From NCBI RefSeq assembly GCF_016802725.1, contig NC_052666.1:8273875-8337874 (forward strand): a stretch of 64,000 nucleotides of DNA, given 5' to 3'. The DNA is from Solenopsis invicta (lineage: Eukaryota; Arthropoda; Insecta; Hymenoptera; Formicidae). Positions within the stretch are counted from its first letter, which is position 1, and each line of letters opens with the position of its first letter. The notes beneath the pieces were generated by a model. It searched no databases and was not told the DNA's origin. It was given only the letters and a program-made list of their open reading frames with translations. Shown here piece by piece: positions 19,680 through 31,700 of this stretch. A program made the position numbers and the translations under genes.

Positions 19680-21821
19680 GAGCGGCTCGTGAAATCGCAC
19701 CTATAGAATGTAATTTTTTGTTTACTTTTTGTTTTGCTCTATCGAGGGAACGGAGAGGTGATAGCGCTTTGGCTTACGAGACGGATTTTGGACAGGACTG
19801 ATATTTTATAAAATTAAAATGATGTATTTGACAATTTATGCAAAAATATTATAGGCCTCAAAATCCGCTTTAACTAAAAAAAGGCATTTTTTATTATTTC
19901 TTCATTTATTCATTCGTATATCAAGTCTAATATCCTATTTATTATTGTATTATTTTTCAAAATCAATAACAAACGCGCACATACGCATACACATAAAATC
20001 ATTATTAATATTGAAAAAAAATACAAGTGTATAATACAATGTACAAGTATACACAATAATATAAAAAAAGAGACCAATGACGGATGTGTGTGATGCATAT
20101 CATTTTCCGTAGAAAAGCTGTAAATCATTAATTTTTGAGAATGCTCTTTTTATTTTCAAAAGTTTTATAATTTCTGAATGTAGGCAACAAATTATTCAAA
20201 TCATTAAAGCAAAAAACACAATTGTTTAATTGTGACAAAATAAGATGCCATGTTCACGCAGCCTCAGTCTTAAATTCTCCTGCGAAAATTTACGACATAA
20301 TTTGGCATGATTTTAAAAGATCTGTAGTTGTATGTAAGTTATAAAAAGAATTCTGACGATAAACATTGCTTTTAAAATTTTTTAATTTTTTACGAGAAAT
20401 AAAAATAAAATGCAGAACGGTTTTTCATACTTCTGTGTGTTTAAAAATGTATCTCATATAGTAATGAACGTATTAAATTATTCTTTAAAGTTATAAATGT
20501 CAATATTATTAATTGTTAAACAACAAATTTTTATCGTCTGAAAAAGACATCCATGGAAACATAGGTTTGTAAGATACTGCACTTTACAGCAAATCGATAA
20601 ATAGTCAGCGTTCACTTTTTCTTCGTTTGTTCATGGAGTTGGGTGGTCAGGATGAAAATTAGAAATAACTCACTGCCTTCGTATATAGCACAAGATGTCA
20701 CGAGCGTATTTATTGTCTTGCTCAAATAGATTTGCAGTAACTACAATAATTATTTTTGCCGGACGCGAATGTATTGATGGTTAACTGATCGGAAACCGAA
20801 ATGGGGAGAGCAGTTGTTCACGACACTTTACGCGCGTGGTACGTCGTATCTTTTGCACAATTCGAATTAAGTTTCCTGAAGAGCCGCGTAATGAATAATT
20901 TAATTTAATAATAATGAGAATAATTAATGTGAGCGGAGGAGGTCTTACTTCGCCCCGAAGCTCTCTCACTCTATCCAACAAAGACTCGAATTTTTAATCC
21001 CGACTTTCTTACACGTGCACATTTGTACCGCGCTTTCGATACTCTCCTCGATCCTGCTCCCTTTCCTCGTCACCTGGCGTTCTGCGCCCTCGCTTCCTTT
21101 GTGACCCATTCGGCAACTATTCGCTATCATACTCCTTATAGCTTGCTCAATAATAGTTATACTTGAGATTCTCTTACAGTTTGTTTAAATTTTGAGAGTT
21201 TGATGCATTAAAGAATAATTGTCATACAGTTCTGAAAATACTTAGCTATTTTTCAAAGAATTTCGATTGTCAATTATTTATTAAAAAATTTCACAAGAAT
21301 ATGAGTGAGACGCTAGCTGAATTTTTAAAATATTTACAGTTTTGTGATGTTTTTCTTGTAATTCTAAATGCATCTTTATGCTTTACAAAGAGTTCTAATA
21401 ATGTAAACAATTTGTTTACATTAAAAAAATAGTAATTATTTTAAAAAGCCGAATTGTTCCATATGTGTGCGTGCGTGAGGGCGTGTGTCAACATCTGATC
21501 GATATAACTGGAAATATTGTGCTTTTTTGAAAGATACAATTTTTTTAAAAATAAACAAATTGTTTTTATTATCACAATTTTTTGGAAAGCATTAAAATAT
21601 ATCTAAAACTACTCGATAATTATCACTGAGCTGTCAGAACTGTTGAAAATCGTCAACATGTATTGCATGTCCTATGAAATTAGGCTTTTATGAGATAAAA
21701 ATTTTTTTTAAATAATCAAATTGTTTTTTTATTAGAATTCTTTGGAAAACATTAAAAACAAAGCCAGAACTTTCATAAAGTAATAATCCAGAAATTTTAC
21801 GAAATGATACGCTTTACACAT

Positions 21822-21855
<34 letters not shown>

Positions 21856-22350
21856 GCACACACCCGTGACAGTCATAACAGTGTCTTAGTTTAAATAATA
21901 ATTTATATTAGATGGTAATTATTATTCGACCTAAGTTCCTGAATCATCTGTCATCTGTAATGCTTCCTTGTTGACGCTGTGTTCTGATCGAATAAATGTA
22001 ATAAACGAATATCTATGTGCGATCCATCCGACCATAACACATCATATTAAATTTTTTTATATTATATTAATAATAAGGAATTGTTTTAAAACTATACATT
22101 CAAAATGTATAAAATATATTGTTACATTTCCATCATACAGCTATTTTGTATTGAAAATAAATTTACTTAAGATAGGTAACAGAAAGCACATTCATTTATG
22201 ATATAAAACAATTCCTTTAACATATAACATAATTGAAGACACTAACCTTTTAATCCATCTTCTTTTTGTCGAAAGTCTACGACGACAGAGTGGCAAACAC
22301 TTATTGCTGTATTTTTTTCCCATTGTTACTTGAGAAAATTGTACACTATA
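19680..22350. other. AT-rich intergenic stretch without a supported gene
   Basis: Short open frames here look random. A less AT-rich patch lies at about 20760-21130. A stretch near 21537-21600 (poly-T, then AAACAAATTGTTTTTATTA, then TTTGGAAAGCATTAAAA) recurs diverged at 21700-21765, about 165 bp on. A near-palindrome AATGTAAACAATTTGTTTAC lies near 21400. Confidence 0.5.
21822..21862. repeat. (CACG)n/(CA)n microsatellite
   Basis: About ten tandem GCAC tetramers grade into CACACA. Confidence 0.95.
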
Positions 22351-22351
22351 C

Positions 22352-22353
<2 letters not shown>

Positions 22354-22405
<52 letters not shown>
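22354..22405. repeat. (TA)n microsatellite at the left end of the giant element
   Basis: A TA run abuts the left terminal repeat (after GTATA). A matching (TA)n abuts the right terminal repeat at 48949, as expected if the element integrated inside a TA tract. Confidence 0.95.
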
Positions 22406-22410
<5 letters not shown>

Positions 22411-22412
<2 letters not shown>

Positions 22413-22439
22413 GCTTTGGTATATTTTGAGGACATTTTA
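22411..22439 (+). repeat. Left terminal inverted repeat of the giant element
   Basis: It begins TAGCTTTGGTATATTTTGAG and continues GACATTTTA. It matches the reverse complement of 48920-48948 at 27 of 29 positions and abuts (TA)n. Confidence 0.85.
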
Positions 22440-23880
22440 AAAAGTCTATCTATAAGCATATAATTAGAAAGATTAGATCGTGTTTAGTTAGTATAGATAG
22501 ATATAGCAATCTTCTACACCGTTTTTCTTAAAAATAGATACGATTTATCTTATATGGTCTATTTCAAGGACATATTAGTTATTGGCAGCAATGGGTTAAT
22601 ATGAAGACATGTATATATTCATTTATGGGCTATTATAAAGACATGGATCTATAAAATTAAATTTTTGTTTAAATCAATATAATGTGACCCCAGTAATGTA
22701 ACCTAATAGTTATAGATAGTAATTATGCTGTATTTTGCATAATATTAACCGTTTTGTATGTATGGGTAATTTTAAGGACTTCGGAAATTAATTTTAAAAG
22801 TCCACAAAATTAGCCATCCATGTAAAAAAATACCCGGAATGGTATTGTACTTTACTCTCAACTACTTATCTATGAAAAATCATTGTAAGCAATATTGGTG
22901 GGTAATTAAATTTAATTCAGATTCAATATAATTCGCTACATTTTCATAAATTTTAATGGATTTAATACAATTCATGTAACATTAAAAATTAACGTTTATT
23001 AAAAAAATTTTAATTAACATTGTTAAATGCTTCGAAAACAAAATTAGACATTTTCCAGTACTTTAAAAACAAATTACGTTCATAAATTTTATTTGTAGCA
23101 AATTAATAAATGGATTGTAACAAGAACATGCAGGAGAGTAACACCTGTCAACCGTTACGTTAGAGTAACTTAAATATGGAATTATTTAATATAAATATGA
23201 CTATAACTATAATTAGGAATATATTAAGTTCCCGCCAAAATATGTCCCTATAATAACACATACGTACAATCCCTGCCAAAATATGTCCTCATAATAGCCC
23301 ATACGTACAATTCCCGCGAAAATATATGTCCCCACATTAACCCATCATTACTAATAAATACAATTTATACCTTTGATACAGACTCTACAGGTTAAATCGT
23401 TTGCAGATTTGAGAAAAACGGTTTAAAGATAATTATTAAACATAACTACATGTTCACTTTAAAATTAATATTGTTAAAAGCTTCAAAAATAAAATTAGAC
23501 ACTTTCTAGCATTTTAAAAACGAATTACGTTCATAAATTTCATTTGTTGTAAATTGATAACTTGGTTGCAACAATAGCATGCAGGGGAGTCATACATGTC
23601 AACTGTTATGTTAGACTGACTTACATATGGAATTATTTAATATAAATATGACTATGGTAATAATTATAAATTCGTTAAGGTCTTCAGTACTTTCTAACCG
23701 TTGTTCAATTACATCACTATTGCAGATATTTACGTTTTGAAAATAAACTTACAATATGTTTAGCAATTATCTCGGTACCATTTTTCTAAAAACAGCAAAC
23801 GATTGAACTTATACAATCTATTTTAAGGCCATAAATATGTATTTAATAGTAACAATGGATTAATATGGGGACATATATTT
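22440..23880 (+). repeat. Outer degenerate repeat zone, left arm
   Basis: This holds diverged partial copies of the 454-bp unit in both orientations. Recognisable pieces include GGGCTATTATAAAGACATGG (about 22627), inverted CCCGCCAAAATATGTCCC (about 23232) and AGTCATACATGTCAACTGTT near 23588. No gene is seen. Confidence 0.7.
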
Positions 23881-25960
23881 TGGCGGGAATTGTACGTATG
23901 GGCTATTATAGGGACACATTTTGACGGGAATTGTATATATGGGCTATTATAAGGACACATTTTGGCGAGAACTACCTTAATACATTCATAAACATAACCT
24001 TAGTCATATTTATATTAACTGAATATTTATATCAGTCTAACATAACAGTTGACAGGTGCAACTCCCCTGCATGCTATTCTTGCAACCGAGTTATCAATTT
24101 ACAACAAATGAAAGTTACGAACGTAATTCGTTTCTAAAATGATAGAAAGTGTCTAATTTTATTTTCAAACCTTTTAACAATGTTGATTTTAAGTCGAACG
24201 TATAGTTATGTTTAACAATTATCTTTGAACCATTTTTCTCAAAACTACAAACGATTGAACCTGTATAGTGTATATCAAGGATATGAATATGTATTTATTA
24301 GTAACAATGGGTTAATGAAGGGACATATATATTTTGGCGGGAATTGTACGTATGGGCTATTATAGGAACACATTTTGGCGGGAATTGTATAAATGGGCTA
24401 TTATAAGGACATATTTTGGCGGGAATTACCTTAATACATTCATAATCATAACTTTAGTTATATTTATATTAAATAAATATTTAAATCAGTCTAACATAAC
24501 AGTTGACAGGTGCAACTCCCCTGCATGCTATTCTTGCAACCGAGTTATCAATTTACAATAAATGAAAGTTACGAACGTAATTCGTTTCTAAAATGCTAGA
24601 AAGTGTCTAATTTTATTTTCAAACCTTTTAACAATGTTGATTTTAAGTTGAATAAATAGTTATGTTTAACAATTATCTTTGAACCGTTTTTCTCAAAACT
24701 ACAAACGATTGAACCTGTATAGTGTATATCAAGGATATGAAGATGTATTTATTAGTAACAATGGGTTAATGAAGGGACATATATATTTTGGCGGGAATTG
24801 TACGTATGGGCTATTATAGGAACACATTTTGGCGGGAATTGTATAAATGGGCTATTATAAGGACATATTTTGGCGGGAACTACCTTAATACATTCATAAT
24901 CATAACCATAGTCATATTTATATTAAATAAATATTTAAATCAGTCTAACATAACAGTTGACAGGTGCAACTCCCCTGCATGCTATTCTTGCAACCGAGTT
25001 ATCAATTTACAACAAACGAAAGTTATGAACGTAATTCGTTTCTAAAATGCTAGAAAGTGTCTAATTTTATTTTCAAACCTTTTAACAATGTTGATTTTAA
25101 GTTGAACGTATAGTTATGTTTAACAATTACCTTTGAACCGTTTTTCTCAAAACTACAAACGATTGAACCTGTATAGTGTATATCAAGGGTATGAATATGT
25201 ATTTATTAGTAACAATGGGTTAATGAAGGGACATATATATTTTGGCGGGAATTGTACGTATGGGCTATTATAGGAACACATTTTGGCGGGAATTGTATAA
25301 ATGGGCTATTATAAGGACATATTTTGGCGGGAACTACCTTAATACATTCATAATCATAACCTTAGTTATATTTATATTAAATAAATATTTAAATCAGTCT
25401 AACATAACAGTTGACAGGTGCAACTCCCCTGCATGCTATTCTTGCAACCGAGTTATCAATTTACAACAAATGAAAGTTATGAACGTAATTCGTTTCTAAA
25501 ATGTTAGAAAGTGTCTAATTTTATTTTCAAACCTTTTAACAATGTTGATTTTAAGTTGAATATATAGTTATGTTTAACAATTATCTTTGAACCGTTTTTC
25601 TCAAAACTACAAACGATTGAACCTGTATAGTGTATATCAAGGGTATGAATATGTATTTATTAGTAACAATGGGTTAATGAAGGGACATATATATTTTGGC
25701 GGGAATTGTACGTATGGGCTATTATAGGAACACATTTTGGCGGGAATTGTATAAATGGGCTATTATAAGGACATATTTTGGCGGGAACTACCTTAATACA
25801 TTCATAATCATAACCTTAGTCATATTTATAATAAATAAATATTTAAATCAGTCTAACATAACAGTTGACAGGTGTGACTCTCCTCCATACTGTTGTTGCA
25901 ATCAATTTATCAATTTACAGTTATCAGCAACAATGGCTTCGTATGGAAACATATTTTGAT
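23880..25960 (+). repeat. Tandem array of ~454-bp units, left arm
   Basis: Units recur every 454 bp (equivalent points 24334, 24788, 25242 and 25696), with a more divergent unit at the left end. Each unit starts with two or three 41-bp subrepeats containing GGCGGGAATTGTACGTATGG and CTATTATAGGGACATATTTT, then about 330 bp including AACAGTTGACAGGTGCAACT. Each unit has an open frame of about 85 codons, but the frame follows the repeat and I do not call it a gene. Confidence 0.9.
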
Positions 25961-27290
25961 GCTATTTTACGTATGGACTATTATAGGGACATATTTTGGC
26001 GGAAACTATCTTGACACATATATTGGAAATATATATGTTCATTTTAAAATTAACATTGTTAGAAGCTTCGGAAATAAAGTTAAATATTTTCCAGCATTTC
26101 AAAAAGGAATTGTGTTCATTACTTTTATTTGTTGTAACTCGGTTGTAACAATAGCATGCAGGGAAGTCACATTTGTCAACAGTTATGTTAGACTGACTTA
26201 AGTATAGAATTATTTTTTATAAATATGACTATGGATATAATTATGAATGTGTCAAGGTAGTCCCCGCCAAAATATGTCCTTATAATAGCCCATACGTACA
26301 ATTCGCGCCAAAATATGTCCCCATATTAACCCATTGTTACTATTAAATACATATTTATGGCCTTAAAATAGATTGTATAGGTTCAATCGTTTACTGTTTT
26401 GAGAAAAATGGTACCGAGATAATTGCTAAACATATTGTAAGTATATTTTCGAAACGTAAACGTCTGCACTAGTGATGCAATTGAACAGCGGTTAAAGATT
26501 ACTCAACACCTTAACACATTTAGAATTATTATCATAGTCATATTTATATTAAATAATTTTATAGTTATGTCAGTCTAACATAACAGTTGATGGGTATAAC
26601 TTCCCTGCACGCTATTGTTGCAACCGAGTTATCAATTCAGTACAAATGAAAGTTATGAACATAATTTGTTTCTAAAATGCTGGAGAGTGTCTAATTTTAT
26701 TTTTGAACACTTTAACAGTGTTAATATTAAAGTAAACATATAGTTGTGTCTAACAATTATCTTTAAACCGTTTTTCTCTAACTACAACAGTTGAACGTGT
26801 ATAGTCTACTTCAAGGGCATGAAAATGTATTTATTAGCAACAATGCGTTAATGTGGGGACATATGTTTCGGCGGGAATTGTACGTATGGGCTATTATAGG
26901 GACTCGGATGCATATAATTAAATCTTTTTACGATTCAATGTAACGTGAATCAAACGATGTCACCCAATAGCTATAAATTTTAGTTATGCTGTATTTTGCA
27001 TAATAATAATAAACAATTTGTATAACTTTTAACATTATAAGCTCAATATTCTTTTGATATAGATCGGGATTCCATACAAGGATTTAAGGTTATGCTTCCA
27101 AGTCTCTACAATAGCCCATACGTACAATTCCCTCCAAAATATATGTCCCCACGTTAACCCATTACTGCCAATAAATACATTTTTATGCCCTTGAAGTAGA
27201 CTATACAGGTTCAATCGTTTCTAATTTGAGAAAAACGGTTTAAAGGTAATTGTTGGACACAGCATTACAATTACAAAAATACACTGTTAG
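25960..27290 (+). repeat. Inner diverged repeat zone, left arm
   Basis: Further partial and inverted copies of the 454-bp unit occur, for example inverted CCCCGCCAAAATATGTCCTT at about 26263 and inverted GCCCATACGTACAATTC at about 26288 and 27114. Mirrored at 42780-44110. Confidence 0.75.
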
Positions 27291-28719
27291 TAAATTTTGA
27301 AGTATGTATTAATAAAATACAAAGGGATTTATAATGCCATTTACTTTATCTGCACTTTTGCTTCATTATTTTTGGTTTTGCTCTCTTATAGGTTGCTTTT
27401 TTATAAGTTTTGCATTTGTAATAATAATTTAAAAAATATATATTCATTTAACAAACCTGTAGTTTTCTCTAATGAAAACTGTTCACCTATTCTTATTTTT
27501 TTACACACCAATATTAAATAATAATTAAAAATAATTTACCGAAAGGCATTATGAAAAAGAGATTGCAAAAAAACTTACTGTGTAACAAACTGCATTTTAA
27601 TTTATTAGCACATCTTCAAAATAGGAATCTTATATTTTTTAACTGTATACATATTCCTTTAATTATTGTTGATACAAGAGCAAATGAATTAAAATGATGA
27701 GAATACATCGCAGAAAAAAATGTAGATACCATATTATAAATCCCGTTTTAATTTATTGGTATCTTTTTAAAATTTATATGTTTTAACTTACAGAGAAAAG
27801 ACGAAGGTGGTGAGCTCGTACATGTGGGCTCGTGAGGTATATCTTGTACAATTTATGTTAAATTCTAAAGGCAACCGTTAATATTACTTCGTAACAATCT
27901 ATTTAAACATTGTAGGATGATCACTGTGTTTTCATTAAAGTTGAATTGCAGTGATTTTTACAGGTATATACTGTCTACGTATTTTTGAGAAGTACGTTAG
28001 ATATTAATTTTTTAACTCTTTAATCTAGTTTGAAGGCCTCGAACGTGACTTCCAAATGCAATTAAATTTAGCATGTACCGTAATATGAATTCGGCATATA
28101 AAATTATATTATGTAATAAAAAGAATGACATAGTTGTCAACTATTTGCATTACGAGCGTAAGATTGCTCTTACGATTTTACAATCTCATAGTGAACGTTG
28201 CATAATGTTTACTCTAGCAGCAGACATTGTTTTAAAAAGTTATTTTTAAGTCAAAGAAATTATTAAAAAAATTTTTTTCAAATATAATGTTCATAAAATT
28301 TGTTTGGCATTTATTAATATGTAAAAGCTGCGGAGGATTATTAATTTGTGACTGTTATAATTAAAAATTATTTTTTATACATCAATTGTTAATATTCCAC
28401 GATTTCCGTGCTATTTTACAAACCCATGCATTTGTTCCTCTTAATTTAATTGTAAATTAGGTTTTAACGAAACTTGTGTTTGGATATTCAATTTTTAATT
28501 GTAATTATATATGTTGTGCATATTTCTTAAATATACGTGTATGTGTGACTGTAATAGAAAGGAAGAACAAAACATTTTTTGGATATTTTTATTTTTTATT
28601 TTTAATAAAGGCAAGTAAGATTACAAATTAGCAATTAAAAAAAAATAAATGGAAAAAAATTTCGTTTTAATATGAAAAAGTAGTATGACAATTTTTGTAG
28701 TAAATAATTTTCAAACTTA
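27290..28719. other. AT-rich non-coding stretch, left arm
   Basis: It lies between the repeats and the 3' end of the left recombinase-like gene and is mirrored almost exactly at 41346-42776. No coding sequence is supported. It could contain the 3' untranslated region. Confidence 0.5.
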
Positions 28720-31700
28720 TTAAAATTTTTTTTTTTGCGAATATATCCATGCTCTCATTTGTGGAACTGTTCGTTGAGCCAGACAAGGAGTGATAGATAT
28801 GAGATTTTGCATTTCTTTTCCAGTTATTGTTGTATCTGTTTGTAATGATGTTTTAAATGTTTCTAGTATAATTCTTTTTTCATCTTCTGTCCAAGCTGTT
28901 CGTTTAATAGGTTCATCTAAATATGAAGAAACATACAAAAAATTAAATTTATTTTTACAAATTGTATATCAATGAATCTTTTACATTTTGTTATTATTTA
29001 ATAGAAAAGAAGAAGGTGATAATATGTTCAAGTTTCAAAACAATGAGGAAGCAGTGTATTTAAGTGATAAAGTGTATCTTGAAAACGTATAGAAATGCTC
29101 AAAAGTAAAAATGTCATAACAATTGTTACCTATTATGTATTGGCATATTAGCGCCATTAAAAAACGGGAAGCTACTGAACGAATAATTTTATATAAGCAA
29201 CTGTTAAAATTTGTCATCTAATAACGAAGATAATAGGGGTAGCTATAATATCCATAATAGTCATAATAAGTTTGTTTTGCCTATACATTAGCTAAAAGTC
29301 TCGAAATTAAAAAATTGAAGATTTAATTTTTTCTTTTTTTCAATGACATGTCTTGGTTATCAATGCCTAAAATCAGCAAAGAAACAATTTGACTTATTAT
29401 ATAGCGTAAATGACCATATCTTCATGTAATTTTAGTGTATAATAAATTTTAAGCAAGTAAGTGAACCAAAGTAAATTTATACATAAATATTTATTAGTTT
29501 TCTAATGTATTGTATATAAAAAAATTTGATTTCATTCATAATGTTACTTTCTCATCAAATTTGCAAATAAATACTAGAAAATGTGATTTTATATAAGAAT
29601 CAAAGACAAACAACATAAAAAAAGCTTTCAAACCAATAAGAGAATGGTGCTCAAATTTTATACATATTCTCAAAGGTAATAATGATATAACCAATGAAAA
29701 TTTTTTTATTTTTGACAATGCTTTGAAATAACATATATTTAAAAAGAATAATAATTAATCGTTAATCATTTTTAATCGTATTTCAAAAATTATGTTTATA
29801 ATTTATACAAAAAATTTTCTTAAAGAATATTTGTCCTATTGAAAAAATATTCAAATTGATATACTCGATAAATTATTTTACTTTTTATATTAATCAATTC
29901 GTTTCATCTTTCAATTAATGTTATAAATCTAAAAAAAAAACTAAAAGTAATAATGATTAAAACTAATTAATAATTCATTTTAATCAAAAACTACTAGTTT
30001 TAAGGAATTGATTGAATTAATCATAATTATATACAACTTGATTCACTTTATTATATTGACTGAAAATTGAATTTATCAAGATTTATTTCAAAACAACTAA
30101 TGCACTTTAATAGTTTATTCTAATTAAGAATTAAATTTTCAATCGTAATTGTTAATCAAATAAGGTAATAAAATTTGGTTTAACCTTTACTTTGCATTAA
30201 TCGAATGTACAAGATAAACATCCTCACCTTTTGATTTGCGAGTTTTTTTCCGTATTGCTTTTAATTCAGTCTTTGTACGTTCCTTATATGTTGAGAAAGA
30301 TGATGAGCCTATGTTAAAAATAGGTTAAAATTTGAAAAAGCAATTTATATTTTGAAAATTAAAAAAGTTTCTACTCACTGTCATTTGATTGTTGCAAGTT
30401 AACTTCTGGAAAGGTGTCATCATTTTCCGTCATATCTGTACTATTTTCAGTCTCGCTTGCGTCCTCACTGTCAGTTTCATCAATTAAATTGTTTGCTTCA
30501 TCTCTTACACCTTGTGCAGCTTCTAAAAGTTGTGAGATTTCTGTAATGTCCTTAACTATTACAGGATTTCTGTACACTTCTTTGTGTATTTTTTCATGAT
30601 GGCCCATGAAATTGGCCAAATCTGTAATCTGGTTGTCTGTTAAATTAAGCGTAATTCCCATAGTGGCTATATGTTTTCTAAGTTTGGTACTACTTATTGT
30701 TTCAGGAAATTCGCTTCCGCTCTCTTTAGCAAAACGCTTCAAAACTTTATATGCACATAAATATTTTTCAATAGCTTTGTCATGTCCTGGAATACCAAAT
30801 AAGTAAGGATTTGATGGATGTACTTTAGCTTCATGTCTGAACTGTAAAAATGTTCGTAAACATTTCAAATTCAGTTCGTCTAGTATTACAGGAACTGTTC
30901 TTCCTTTTTTTCCACGAATACAAAATCGCACATATTTTTGTGCTTGTTCTTTTTTATCTGTAGGTAATCCATTGAATGTTTCGATATTGTCATTAATTTT
31001 TTCGTAATTTTCAAAATAGGAAATTAATATTCGTTCAGTTTCTCCTGGCCGACGACGGTTAAACAATTGTATTGATGTTAAAGTAGCTTCTCCAAGAGAA
31101 ATCCATGCAGATAATAGAAATTTGTTTTGCAATTTATTGTATGATTCTCTTTGCACTTTCAATAGATAACTGCGCAATGTTTTTATATCATTAATTGTAG
31201 GAAGTTTTGTGCTCTTTTGTCTTTTAAATTGAGTTTGAGATTCGACTACAGTTTTGTTAACACTTGATCCATAATCAACGGTCAAGAGTTTTAAAAAGTT
31301 TTTCGTATTTATTTTCATAGTATCATTATGTTCTTTTATGCATTTTGTTATTAAGAGCTCGCCTATATGCTTCACGTAAGTACCAAGGTTAGATGCATTA
31401 GCAGGTTTTTCATAGATATCTTTTTCTTTGTTATATTGTGCAACAATATTTACAGCGTCTATAAAAGTATCATAATATTTTGGATCATAAATAGAAGTTA
31501 AAGATGTTATATTATTATCAATACTCTTCATTGCTATCAATAGGCGAGTTACAAGGCGCAGTCGAGCTCGAATCATTTTTATATGATGCGTTGAATGCCT
31601 ATATTTTTTAGACTGGGTGTTTGCGTATAATATCAGTAAATCATCGTAACGAATATTATATGATACGCCATCACTTCTCATTGTTGGTAATATTAATCGC

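Noticed and set aside
20781..21130. Possible exon or promoter in the less AT-rich patch
   Set aside because: No conserved motif, no consistent splice sites and no long frame were found.
24334..25959. Periodic open frames of about 85 codons in the 454-bp units (and mirrored at 44108-46160)
   Set aside because: The frames follow the repeat because the units are nearly identical. The 41-bp subrepeats are not a multiple of three, and nothing resembles a protein domain, so I treat them as by-products.
22600..26900. CRISPR-like array of repeats
   Set aside because: Units are 454 bp with internal 41-bp subrepeats, there are no uniform spacers and the genome is eukaryotic. It is a satellite-like subterminal array.
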